Part shown: one piece after another, positions 1 through 5,607 of the stretch
How the letters are laid out: each line of letters starts with the position of its first letter
Numbering within the stretch: position 1 is the stretch's first letter
From: an uncultured Ruminococcus sp.
GTDB lineage: Bacteria; Bacillota; Clostridia; Oscillospirales; CAG-382
Direction of reading: 5' to 3'
Length of the DNA: 10,226 nucleotides
Assembly: GCA_902783535.1 (NCBI GenBank)
Contig: CACZRJ010000006.1
Span: 1 to 10,226, forward strand
The notes under the pieces: model-generated
Seen by the model: only the letters and a program-made list of their open reading frames with translations
Database searches by the model: none
Told to the model about the DNA's origin: nothing
Translations under genes and position numbers: made by a program

Positions 1-1
1 A

Positions 2-229
2 CTGCGCATCTGGCTCGCGGAAGCGCTGACCGTCCTGACGGAAAGCGAGCGGGAAGCGATCGACTGGATCTACTTCGAAAACGACGACCTGAAGCCGGTC
101 CAGCTGGTCGCTTTCGAGAAAGGCGTCCGTCCGTCGACGCTGTATTCGCGGCTGCATTCGGCGATCAGAAAACTGCGCAGACACTACCGTTTGTACGCAG
201 AGTTCCGCCTCGAAAACGTCGAAAAGTGA
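2..229 (+). CDS. Sigma-70 region 4-like protein, C-terminal part (5' end outside window)
   Basis: The open frame enters from the left edge and ends at TGA 227-229, giving the last 75 residues. The segment LTESEREAIDWIYFEN followed by KPVQLVAFEKGVRPSTLYSR and a basic helix (IRKLRRHYRLY) has the look of sigma-70 region 4: an 'all-conserved' helix, then a helix-turn-helix that would contact a -35 element. Small sigma-like proteins of this kind are common in clostridial conjugative elements, where they may control element genes; that role is inference here. The region 2 part cannot be seen, so it could also be another HTH regulator with a sigma-4 fold. It is separated from the next gene by a 177-base gap, unlike the tight spacing of the genes that follow. 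Confidence 0.65.
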   Translation: MRIWLAEALTVLTESEREAIDWIYFENDDLKPVQLVAFEKGVRPSTLYSRLHSAIRKLRRHYRLYAEFRLENVEK

Positions 230-300
230 TGAACATTTCAAAAAATTGAAAAAAGTTTCGTAATTTTGGCGATTTTTTTTCAATCTTTAAATGGGAGGGC

Positions 301-339
301 CTTTCGAACGGACACAAAAAACGCATGACCGTTCGAAAG
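301..339. repeat. 11-bp perfect inverted repeat with 17-base spacer
   Basis: CTTTCGAACGG at 301-311 is repeated as its exact reverse complement CCGTTCGAAAG at 329-339, with 17 bases between. No T-run follows on either strand, so it is not an intrinsic terminator. It lies 68 bases before the YubB-like start, a place that suits an operator or a 5'-UTR hairpin. A recombination or transfer-origin repeat is also possible. No second copy is seen in the window. Confidence 0.6.
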
Positions 340-393
340 AAGATTTTCCCGGAAAACGATGACGAAAAACAAAAAAACGAACGAAAAAAGCAG

Positions 394-399
394 AAAGGA
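394..399 (+). promoter_or_regulatory. Ribosome binding site that fixes the YubB-like start
   Basis: AAAGGA lies 7 bases before ATG 407. An in-frame ATG 48 bases upstream (359) would add 16 Lys/Asn-rich residues that encode this site and are not part of the family, so 407 is chosen. Confidence 0.75.
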
Positions 400-406
400 A
401 AAACGC

Positions 407-1216
407 ATGCCGAATCACGTGATGAACGAGCTCCGGTTCCGCACGGACGGGCGGACGCTCCACGCGCTGCTCGAGAGCATCGCCGGAGAGAAGGAGGGAA
501 GCGGACAGAAACAGTTCGGAACGATCGACTTCGACAGGATCGTCCCGATGCCGGACGAACTGAACATCGAAGCGAGCAGCAAGACCTTCCGCGCCGTGGA
601 AAGGGCGCTGACCGAACTGAATCCCGACGCGCCCTGGGCCGGAAACGGGGAAAGCAAGATGGATCCGGAGGAGTTCCGGTCGCTGTTTTCCCGGATGAAC
701 GCATCCAAGATCTATTCCAAATACCGGTGCGACCTGTCGGAAGAGGAAATGAACGAAACGGATTACGGGGAGTCGAAGAAGGACATGTCCGACCTCGGAA
801 GGAAGGCGCTCTCGAACTTCCAAAAGTACGGCGCGGTCACCTGGTACGAATGGCGGACGGATCCGAAGCACTGGAACACGAAATGGAACGCCTACGACTG
901 CGAATACGCCGGCAACGGCGTGCTTCGGTTCCAGACGGCCTGGTCGGCGCCGCATCCGGTGATGGAGGCGCTGGCGAAAATGCATCCGGACATTTCCTTC
1001 ACGCACGAATGGGCGGACGAGGACATCGGATACAACTGCGGCAAGGCGGAATACCGGAACGGACTCCGCGCCGGTCAGTCGTATCCGACCGCCAGGCAGG
1101 ACGCCATCCGGTTCGCCGAAAAGCTGTGGGAGGGCCCGGACGACGGATACGCCATGGAGGAAAGCGAAAACGGGATGAAGAAAACGGAACAGACGCAAAT
1201 GCAGACGGAAGAATGA
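407..1216 (+). CDS. YubB/DUF1281-like ferredoxin-fold domain protein
   Basis: A 269-residue protein that starts MPNHVMNELRF, the characteristic opening of the YubB/DUF1281 (Api92-like) family. Further hallmarks are FGTIDFDRIVPMP (about residues 37-49), a central YGAVTWYEWRTDPKHWNTKW stretch (about 141-160), then NAYDCE, the FQTAWSAPHPVMEAL motif (about 175-189) and THEWADEDIGYNCG (about 203-216). These proteins occur on plasmids, phages and conjugative elements; the fold is ferredoxin-like and the molecular role is unknown to me. The C-terminal 25 residues are Glu/Lys/Met-rich and probably disordered. It is the first of a same-strand run; the next gene starts 19 bases after its stop. It supports reading the region as mobile, but gives no direct mechanism. 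Confidence 0.85.
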   Translation: MPNHVMNELRFRTDGRTLHALLESIAGEKEGSGQKQFGTIDFDRIVPMPDELNIEASSKTFRAVERALTELNPDAPWAGNGESKMDPEEFRSLFSRMNASKIYSKYRCDLSEEEMNETDYGESKKDMSDLGRKALSNFQKYGAVTWYEWRTDPKHWNTKWNAYDCEYAGNGVLRFQTAWSAPHPVMEALAKMHPDISFTHEWADEDIGYNCGKAEYRNGLRAGQSYPTARQDAIRFAEKLWEGPDDGYAMEESENGMKKTEQTQMQTEE

Positions 1217-1235
1217 AAAAAGGAGAACAACGGGA

Positions 1236-1862
1236 ATGAAAAAAGAGCACAAGACCATCGGCGAAAACGAAATTGAAAACGAAACCGGGAGCGAAAACGA
1301 AGGAACGCTTCCGGAAGAAAACCCGTCCGGACGGGCGCCGGTCGAGCGGGTGGGCGAGTTTCCGGCGGAGAAGCTGGGCAGTCTCTTCGGCGGGCTTGAG
1401 GAAAACGGAAGCGGGCAGAAGATCCTGCTGATCTACGCGAAGGACGGAAAGATCGTCTGCGACAGAACGGATTCCTCGTATCTTGCCGAGCGGAACAGGC
1501 GCCGCGCGGAAGCGGCCTACGCCAAAGGGGTCGCGGTCGGGAAGTCGGACGCGAACCGGAAGAAATTCCACGACGGATATTTCACCGGATACGCGGAAGG
1601 TTCCAAGGGGATGCCCTGCAGAGACCCGGACGCGGAAAAGCCGGAGGAAAGCCTCACGAACTGCGACTTCCGCTGCGGGGAATGCGTCTACGCCTGCGAA
1701 TCCTGCGGACACTGCACGTATTACGACGGACAGGCCGCGAAAACGGAACCGGAGCCGGACAAAAACATGAAAAAGGAAGCCGGAAAAGCAAAGAACGGAT
1801 TCCGGAGGAAACGGAGTCCGAAGGCAACCGAGGAGAACGAAAGGGAAACGAATGAAAGCTGA
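1236..1862 (+). CDS. Cys-cluster protein of unknown function
   Basis: A 208-residue protein with AAGGAG at 1220-1225 ten bases before the ATG. I do not recognise a family. The first 30 residues are Glu/Asn-rich and likely disordered; residues 35-80 could fold (KILLIYAKDGKIVC is a plausible strand pair); 85-125 is helical and basic, with two related Gly-Tyr repeats, FHDGYFTGYAEG. Residues 143-160 hold six cysteines in the pattern C-x3-C-x2-C-x3-C-x2-C-x2-C (C143, 147, 150, 154, 157, 160) with one histidine, which suggests a zinc or iron-sulfur site. The tail is a Lys/Glu/Arg-rich linker. It lies between the YubB-like gene and another unknown gene, 21 bases before the latter, so probably in the same transcript. 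A nucleic-acid-binding or adaptor role would fit but is inference. Confidence 0.75.
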   Translation: MKKEHKTIGENEIENETGSENEGTLPEENPSGRAPVERVGEFPAEKLGSLFGGLEENGSGQKILLIYAKDGKIVCDRTDSSYLAERNRRRAEAAYAKGVAVGKSDANRKKFHDGYFTGYAEGSKGMPCRDPDAEKPEESLTNCDFRCGECVYACESCGHCTYYDGQAAKTEPEPDKNMKKEAGKAKNGFRRKRSPKATEENERETNES

Positions 1863-1883
1863 AAAAGCGGAAAGGAGAAACGC

Positions 1884-2492
1884 ATGACGGATCTGACGGC
1901 CGCCGGAAGGGCGAAGGAGCCGGTCTCCGCGCCCGTCGTCAAATACTACCGCGAACGCAAGATCTCTGCCTGGGACTACGTGAAGCTGCCCGTCGAAATG
2001 CTCCGCCCGGAGGGGAGATACGGAAACAGGGTGAGCATGACGGTGCTGGCGGACGGAACGGTCGTGATCGGGCATCCGGATCTGATCCCGGACCTGCCGG
2101 ACTTCAAATGGATGAACGTGTCCGACCGCATGTATCCGTCCGTGATCGAGCCGCCGGAAAAAATCCATTGCCCTGAAAGGGAATACGTCCTTTCGCCGGA
2201 ACCGGAAGAAAGCGACCCGTACATCTTCGACGAAGAGCCGGACGAAGGGGAGCAGATTGTCTTCTTCGGAGACGACGAGTTTCCGCAGGATCAGCGCGGG
2301 AAAAACACTGAAAACGAGGAAAAAGAAAAGAAAGGAGAACAGCCGATGAACGGAAACAGTACTGACGGGAACGCCAACGCGGCGCTGATGCGCATGGCGG
2401 CTTCCAGCATTCAGAATGCCGTGGAGGCGCTGGAGAAATGCATCAGGGATCTGAACAGGATCGCCGAAGCGTTCGCTCAGGCGGGGGATTGA
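1884..2492 (+). CDS. Unknown acidic protein with internal in-frame start
   Basis: A 202-residue protein preceded by AAAGGAG seven to eight bases before the ATG. I recognise no family. Residues 20-105 look folded (VKYYRERKISAWDYVKLPVE, then VSMTVLADGTVVIGHPDLIPDLP, a strand-turn-strand motif). Residues 108-150 are strongly acidic then Lys/Glu-rich, so probably a flexible linker. Residues 155-202 form an Ala-rich amphipathic helix pair (MRMAASSIQNAVEALEKC, IRDLNRIAEAFAQ). The linker DNA carries a good ribosome binding site placed correctly for Met155, so the C-terminal part may also be made as a separate 48-residue protein (separate entry). The next gene starts 4 bases after the stop with only a weak G-rich site, which suggests translational coupling. 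Confidence 0.75.
   Translation: MTDLTAAGRAKEPVSAPVVKYYRERKISAWDYVKLPVEMLRPEGRYGNRVSMTVLADGTVVIGHPDLIPDLPDFKWMNVSDRMYPSVIEPPEKIHCPEREYVLSPEPEESDPYIFDEEPDEGEQIVFFGDDEFPQDQRGKNTENEEKEKKGEQPMNGNSTDGNANAALMRMAASSIQNAVEALEKCIRDLNRIAEAFAQAGD
2331..2337 (+). promoter_or_regulatory. Internal ribosome binding site for an in-frame start at 2346
   Basis: AAAGGAG lies 8 bases before ATG 2346, inside and in frame with the 1884-2492 gene. The surrounding purine-rich sequence looks exactly like the true gene junctions of this window (for example 1871-1884 and 3464-3479). Confidence 0.55.
2346..2492 (+). CDS. Possible separate 48-residue helical protein from internal start
   Basis: Starting at ATG 2346 gives a 48-residue product, MNGNSTDGNANAALMRMAAS onward, in the same frame and with the same stop as the 1884 gene. 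It is predicted to be almost all helical, with an a/d-type pattern of A, I, L and V (AVEALEKCIRDLNRIAEAFAQ), suited to self-association or to binding the C-terminal region of the full-length protein. Two readings fit: a gene within a gene that makes both long and short forms, or an ancestral two-gene arrangement fused by loss of the upstream stop codon. Nothing shows that the internal start is used. Confidence 0.4.
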   Translation: MNGNSTDGNANAALMRMAASSIQNAVEALEKCIRDLNRIAEAFAQAGD

Positions 2493-2496
2493 ACAC

Positions 2497-3462
2497 ATGG
2501 AAGCAATACTGAACAGCGCGGCCGTCGACAGGATCCTCGCCGGACGGAACCGGCCCAGCCGCTACGGATACACCGGACTCCCGGACACCGGAGCGGAGGT
2601 CAGCACGAGAGAAAAGTCGGCGCTGTTCAAGAAATGCCGCGAGGAGACCGAGCGCATGGTCTCGCGCGGATGGAGGAACGGAAAAATGGAGCCGATGCTG
2701 ACGGCGGGTCTGTGCAGGACCTACGGCGTGGACGGCGTCGGGACCTTCCTGTCGTACAACGTCTACCGGCGGCTGCGCGAGGACGGACTCACATGGGACG
2801 TCCGCAGCTGGGCGGGCGCGTTCCGCACGCCGGTCTCAGACGGAAACATCGACCGGTACGGGGTCGCCGCCATCCCGGCGGAGGCGCTGAACGAAATGGT
2901 CATGCAGTTCCGCAGGTACGTCATCGCGCTCCGGCTGCACGGACAGGAGGCCGTCCGGGAGAAATCCTACATGGATCCCTACGAAGACGAGGTCCTCGTG
3001 CTGCGGCCGGAAAAACTGGATCCGGTGTCGGACAACGGCGACGCCCAGTTCTTCTATGCCCGCAGCGGATACGGATGCGGACCGGGGAACGACAACTCCC
3101 GCATCTTCGGCGTCCGGCTGTCCGACGGCATGGAGACCAACCATCAGCGGAAGGACTTCATCGGGATCGCGAACGGCGAAGGCATGCCGGCCTGGGTGAA
3201 GGAACGCGCGAATGAAATGCACGCCGCGTACGAAAAGCTGACCGAGCGGGAAAAGCAGGCGCTGCGCGCGTCGAAAAGCCCGCTGTCCGGAGAGATCTCC
3301 TGGGACGATCTCGGAGAGGATCCGGAAGAGAAGGAAGAAAAATCCGGACCCTGTCCGGAAGAAAGCTTTGCCGTGGAGTCCAGGGTCTACGCGGAAAAAC
3401 CGGACGACGGTCCCGGCCGGACCGGAACGCCTTCCGCGGGACAGGCGATGTACGCGGTTTGA
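2497..3462 (+). CDS. DUF3849-like accessory protein
   Basis: A 321-residue soluble protein. Residues 36-110 (from STREKSALFKKCREETERMV to VRSWAGAFRTP) resemble DUF3849: a helix with repeated charged residues, then a 'LTAGLCRTYGVDGVGTFLSY' helix pair and a short Trp-rich segment; such domains are frequent in clostridial conjugative elements and have no known activity. Residues 125-165 (IPAEALNEMVMQFRRYV) are helical. Residues 185-245 contain FFYARSGYGCGPGNDNSRIFG and an Asp/Gly-rich strand region that I cannot place. The C-terminal 60 residues are acidic and Pro/Gly-rich, likely disordered. The start has only GGGGGA at 2483-2488 upstream, and overlaps functionally with the stop of the gene before, so coupling is likely. 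The family call rests on memory of the domain's pattern and is moderate. Confidence 0.7.
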   Translation: MEAILNSAAVDRILAGRNRPSRYGYTGLPDTGAEVSTREKSALFKKCREETERMVSRGWRNGKMEPMLTAGLCRTYGVDGVGTFLSYNVYRRLREDGLTWDVRSWAGAFRTPVSDGNIDRYGVAAIPAEALNEMVMQFRRYVIALRLHGQEAVREKSYMDPYEDEVLVLRPEKLDPVSDNGDAQFFYARSGYGCGPGNDNSRIFGVRLSDGMETNHQRKDFIGIANGEGMPAWVKERANEMHAAYEKLTEREKQALRASKSPLSGEISWDDLGEDPEEKEEKSGPCPEESFAVESRVYAEKPDDGPGRTGTPSAGQAMYAV

Positions 3463-3463
3463 G

Positions 3464-3470
3464 AAAGGAG
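3464..3470 (+). promoter_or_regulatory. Ribosome binding site that fixes the YodL-DUF3846 start
   Basis: AAAGGAG sits 8 bases before ATG 3479. A longer in-frame reading from 3368 overlaps the upstream gene by about 95 bases and adds 37 Arg/Pro-rich residues unlike the family, so it is rejected. Confidence 0.8.
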
Positions 3471-3478
3471 AAAACAGC

Positions 3479-4192
3479 ATGCGCGTGAAACTGTATCAGA
3501 TCGACGAAACGAAGGACGTCGACCGGCGCCGGTTCCTGTCCTACGACGACGCTCTTTCCTTCGGCCCGCCGGACGCCAAAATCTACGAAAAGGTCTTCGA
3601 CGGGGAACTGCAGGCGGGCGATCTGGAGGAGATCTACGACATCTTCAACACGGACCTGCCTCCGGGATACGCCGGACGCTCGATGTCGGTCAGCGACGTC
3701 GTCGAGATCTCCGAGCGGACCGGCGACGCCCCGAAAGGGTCGTATTACTGCGACGTCTTCGGATTCCGGAAGTTGGAAAACTTCGGGCAGACGCCGTCGG
3801 AGGATATGAAGACCGCGGACTCCGGGGAAAAGGGGATCCGTATGCTCGTGCTGGAGCCGGGAAAAAAGCCGTACGAGAAAACCGTCTCCGACGAACTGAA
3901 GTCGCTGCAGACGGAAGTCGGCGGGCTGATCGAGATCACCTATCCGTTCGACGACAACGCGATCGTCATCGGGAACGAGGAGGCGAAACTGATCGGGATG
4001 GAAGGCAACCGCAGGATCAACGGATCGGTCTACGCCGGGCCGCTGCTGATCGCCGGCGACGACGGGCGGGGCGGGATGACGGACCTCACGGACGAGCAGG
4101 TGAAGAAGTATTCGGACATGTTCCAAACGCCGGAAAACATCCCGCAATCGGAAGTGGAGGCGGACACCGGATTCACGTTCATCCCGTGGTGA
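3479..4192 (+). CDS. YodL-like and DUF3846 two-domain protein
   Basis: A 237-residue protein. Residues 4-100 match the YodL-like domain: LYQIDETKDVDRRRFLSYDD, then IYEKVFDGEL, LEEIYDIFN, GRSMSVSDVVEIS (67-78) and the closing YYCDVFGF (89-96). Residues 119-215 match DUF3846: GIRMLVLEPGKKPYEKTV, LKSLQTEVGGLIEITYPFDD (141-160), the IGNEEAKLIGMEGNRRINGSV signature (from 164), GPLLIAGDD and LTDEQVKKYSDMF. Both domains are typical of the accessory cargo of Bacillota conjugative elements and often occur together or side by side; neither has an established biochemical function that I know of. A 15-20 residue acidic linker joins them. It starts 16 bases after the DUF3849-like gene and is followed 47 bases later by the SpoVG-like gene, all in one likely transcript. 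Confidence 0.9.
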   Translation: MRVKLYQIDETKDVDRRRFLSYDDALSFGPPDAKIYEKVFDGELQAGDLEEIYDIFNTDLPPGYAGRSMSVSDVVEISERTGDAPKGSYYCDVFGFRKLENFGQTPSEDMKTADSGEKGIRMLVLEPGKKPYEKTVSDELKSLQTEVGGLIEITYPFDDNAIVIGNEEAKLIGMEGNRRINGSVYAGPLLIAGDDGRGGMTDLTDEQVKKYSDMFQTPENIPQSEVEADTGFTFIPW

Positions 4193-4220
4193 AAAACTGA
4201 GAACAAAGGAAACCTCAAGG

Positions 4221-4228
4221 AAAGGAGG
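4221..4228 (+). promoter_or_regulatory. Strong ribosome binding site followed by three ATGs in three frames
   Basis: AAAGGAGG is followed by ATG at 4230, 4235 and 4240, one in each frame. Only 4240 opens the SpoVG-like frame, at an 11-base spacing; the 4235 ATG, at 6 bases, would give a peptide of about 17 codons. The 4230 ATG is too close to the site. Confidence 0.7.
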
Positions 4229-4239
4229 GATGCAATGGG

Positions 4240-4638
4240 ATGGAATTCAGAGCGAAGATCACCAGAGAGATCGGAAAGGGGAATCTGATCGCGTTCGCCG
4301 ACGTCAATGCCGGAGGCGTCCTGAACCTGCGCGGCGTGCGGCTGATGCAGGGCGACAGGGGACTCTTCATCGGCATGCCGGGCACCGAATGGAAAGACCG
4401 GTTCGGCGAAACGCGCTACACGGACGTCTTCAGTCCGATCGGGAAGCAGGTCTACGCGGAAATGCTGCAGTCTGTCCGCGACGCGTATCTCGAATACCGC
4501 GCGACCGTGCAGAAGACCGCGCAGACCGAACAGGACGAGAGCAGCGGACACGCCCCGCGGGACGCGCCCGCGGAGGACGACGAACTGCCCTTCTTCGTCC
4601 GTGAGCCGGACGAGGGCGGACAGTCCATGAACTTCTGA
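4240..4638 (+). CDS. SpoVG-family nucleic-acid-binding protein
   Basis: A 132-residue protein. Residues 2-85 resemble SpoVG: a first strand EFRAKITREIGKGNLIAFAD, then GVLNLRGVRLMQGDRGLFIG (about 26-45) with the family's 'GLFIGMP' core and a KDRFGETRYTDVFSPI segment corresponding to the usual 'PDGEFRDIAHPI' region, ending in a helix. SpoVG proteins bind DNA and RNA and act as regulators in Gram-positive bacteria; longer versions such as this are common cargo on conjugative elements. The extra 45 C-terminal residues are acidic with DELPFF near the end, similar in style to the acidic tips of single-strand-binding proteins that recruit partners, which is only a resemblance. It is the last gene before the Tad-type locus, 62 bases upstream of the pilin-like gene. 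Confidence 0.8.
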   Translation: MEFRAKITREIGKGNLIAFADVNAGGVLNLRGVRLMQGDRGLFIGMPGTEWKDRFGETRYTDVFSPIGKQVYAEMLQSVRDAYLEYRATVQKTAQTEQDESSGHAPRDAPAEDDELPFFVREPDEGGQSMNF

Positions 4639-4700
4639 GCGCGAAACGCAAGCCGCAAAACCAAAACAAAAAAACAACAAAAAAAGGAGAAACGAAAAAC
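4639..4700 (+). other. A-rich leader before the pilin-like gene
   Basis: This 62-base gap is almost free of T and rich in A, with AAAGGAG at 4683-4689, 11 bases before the ATG. An unstructured A-rich leader favours efficient translation of an abundant product, as a pilin would be. No promoter boxes are visible, so the pilin gene may be read from upstream. Confidence 0.5.
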
Positions 4701-4955
4701 ATGTTTGAAAAAATCAGAAACAAGGCCAACAAACTCTTCATTTCCGCGCGCACCAAGGTCATGACCGCCAAGGCGGCCGCGGCCGCCGCCGTCGGCGGCG
4801 ACGCGGGCGAGACCTACGTCGACACCGGCGTCAAGATCCTGATCGCCGTCGTCATCGGCGCGCTCCTGCTCACCCTCCTGTACGGGCTGTTCTCCAACAG
4901 GATCTTCCCGACCCTGACCGAGAAGATCAACGGACTGTTCGACTACGAAGGCTGA
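4701..4955 (+). CDS. DUF6133 family small pilin-like membrane protein
   Basis: An 84-residue protein matching the DUF6133 pattern: basic N-terminal helix (1-24), Ala-rich stretch (25-30), GETYVDTGVKILIAVVIGAL (36-55) leading into one membrane helix (about 46-64), then a short outer tail NRIFPTLTEKINGLFDYEG. I read it as the Flp-type major pilin of the adjoining Tad locus. Flp prepilins are cut after Gly, with Glu at +5 and a hydrophobic helix after it. Here, cleavage after G36 would put D41 at +5 and leave a 48-residue mature pilin, close to Flp size; cleavage after G32 would put E37 at +5. The prepilin peptidase gene two genes downstream supports this. That DUF6133 proteins are processed as pilins is inference. 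Confidence 0.85.
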   Translation: MFEKIRNKANKLFISARTKVMTAKAAAAAAVGGDAGETYVDTGVKILIAVVIGALLLTLLYGLFSNRIFPTLTEKINGLFDYEG

Positions 4956-4975
4956 TACGGGCAAATGAAAAACGA

Positions 4976-5002
4976 CCCCGGGCCGGCTTTCCCGGCCCGG
5001 GG
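4976..5002. repeat. 11-bp GC-only hairpin directly after the pilin-like gene
   Basis: CCCCGGGCCGG (4976-4986) and CCGGCCCGGGG (4992-5002) form a perfect stem with a 5-base loop, 20 bases after the pilin stop. On the plus strand no T-run follows, so it is a poor intrinsic terminator but a good candidate for mRNA 3'-end protection or partial termination, raising pilin mRNA over downstream genes. On the minus strand the stem is followed after TCG by five T, so it could stop antisense transcription. Confidence 0.7.
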
Positions 5003-5037
5003 ATCCCCCCGGAAAAAAGGGAAAGGAAGAAAAAAGC

Positions 5038-5607
5038 ATGCGAATAAAACACATGAAGAAACACATTTTCCGGACGGCGCCGGCACTCGTTCTCGTCTCT
5101 CTGCTTTTCATTTGCCTCGTCTCGTGCGGAACGGGAGAATCCGGAAAGAACGCGGAGAACGCCTTCGCGCTCCGGGTCTCCGACACGGACGGAAACGAAT
5201 TGCTGTTCGAGGGAGAGACGCCGGAGGAACTGGAAAACAGCGTGTCCGCGGGACTCGGAAAAACGGAAAGCGGCGAACCCGTTTTGAAAACGGCGCACTT
5301 GTCCGGGTGGACGTATACGGCGTTTCAGGCGTCCGTCCGTCTGCCGGAAAAAACAGCTTCCGGGGCCGGTATCCGTTCTTTCGACATGATCTGCCCCTAC
5401 CGGTGGTCGAACGTCTCTTCCGGAAAAACGGAAGGAAACGTCTGGAAAGCGGAAGCGGACGGGGAGAATGAAGCCGCTTACGAAGGGCTCGCGGAAAAGA
5501 CGGACATGACGGTCTTCTGGATCGCATCCGGCGCGCTCGCCGCCGTCTTTATCGTCGCGTTCGTCCTGTCGCTCCGCGCGAAGAAAAGAGAAAAGGAAAA
5601 TTCATGA
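5038..5607 (+). CDS. Predicted lipoprotein with C-terminal membrane helix
   Basis: A 189-residue protein; AAAGGAAG 8 bases upstream supports ATG 5038 over the ATG at residue 6. The N-terminus is a lipoprotein signal: basic MRIKHMKKHIFR, hydrophobic ALVLVSLLFICLVSC with lipobox L27-V-S-C30, so C30 would be lipidated and the body lies outside the membrane. Residues 40-155 are a soluble Glu/Ser/Thr/Gly-rich domain with short strands (FALRVSDTDGNELLFEGETP; TYTAFQASVRLPE; SFDMICPYRW) that I do not recognise. Residues 157-179 form a second membrane helix followed by a basic tail AKKREKENS, so the C-terminus would be inside. Being tied to the membrane at both ends is unusual. It lies between pilin and peptidase and overlaps the peptidase start by 4 bases (ATGA), so it is probably a structural or accessory part of the apparatus, perhaps in place of the secretin pilotin of Gram-negative systems. 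Confidence 0.75.
   Translation: MRIKHMKKHIFRTAPALVLVSLLFICLVSCGTGESGKNAENAFALRVSDTDGNELLFEGETPEELENSVSAGLGKTESGEPVLKTAHLSGWTYTAFQASVRLPEKTASGAGIRSFDMICPYRWSNVSSGKTEGNVWKAEADGENEAAYEGLAEKTDMTVFWIASGALAAVFIVAFVLSLRAKKREKENS

Larger units (their letters stand above)
230..406. other. AT-rich intergenic region upstream of the accessory gene run
   Basis: This gap is much richer in A and T than its surroundings, with an A6-TTG-A6 stretch at 240-254 and eight T at 273-280. It contains an 11-bp inverted repeat (separate entry) and the ribosome binding site of the next gene. An AT-only inverted repeat (ATTGAAAAAA 245-254 and TTTTTTCAAT 275-284) is present but too weak to call a terminator. TTGAAA at 246-251 resembles a -35 box, but I find no -10 box at 16-18 bases, so no promoter is called. 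It is nevertheless the most likely place for the promoter of the downstream gene run. Confidence 0.5.

Noticed and set aside
246..275. Promoter starting from TTGAAA
   Set aside because: No -10-like box is found at 16-18 bases downstream.
245..284. AT-only inverted repeat (ATTGAAAAAA / TTTTTTCAAT) as terminator of the sigma-like gene
   Set aside because: The stem is almost only A-T with a 20-base loop, and the T-run is part of the stem itself rather than after it.
325..1239. Long Arg-rich frame over the YubB-like gene
   Set aside because: It is a shadow of the YubB-like frame; the product is Arg/Gly-rich without domains, and the other frame carries clear family motifs.
4773..4803. GCC-rich stretch in the pilin-like gene as a repeat or hairpin element
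   Set aside because: It encodes the Ala-rich stretch common in this type of protein; simple codon repetition explains it.
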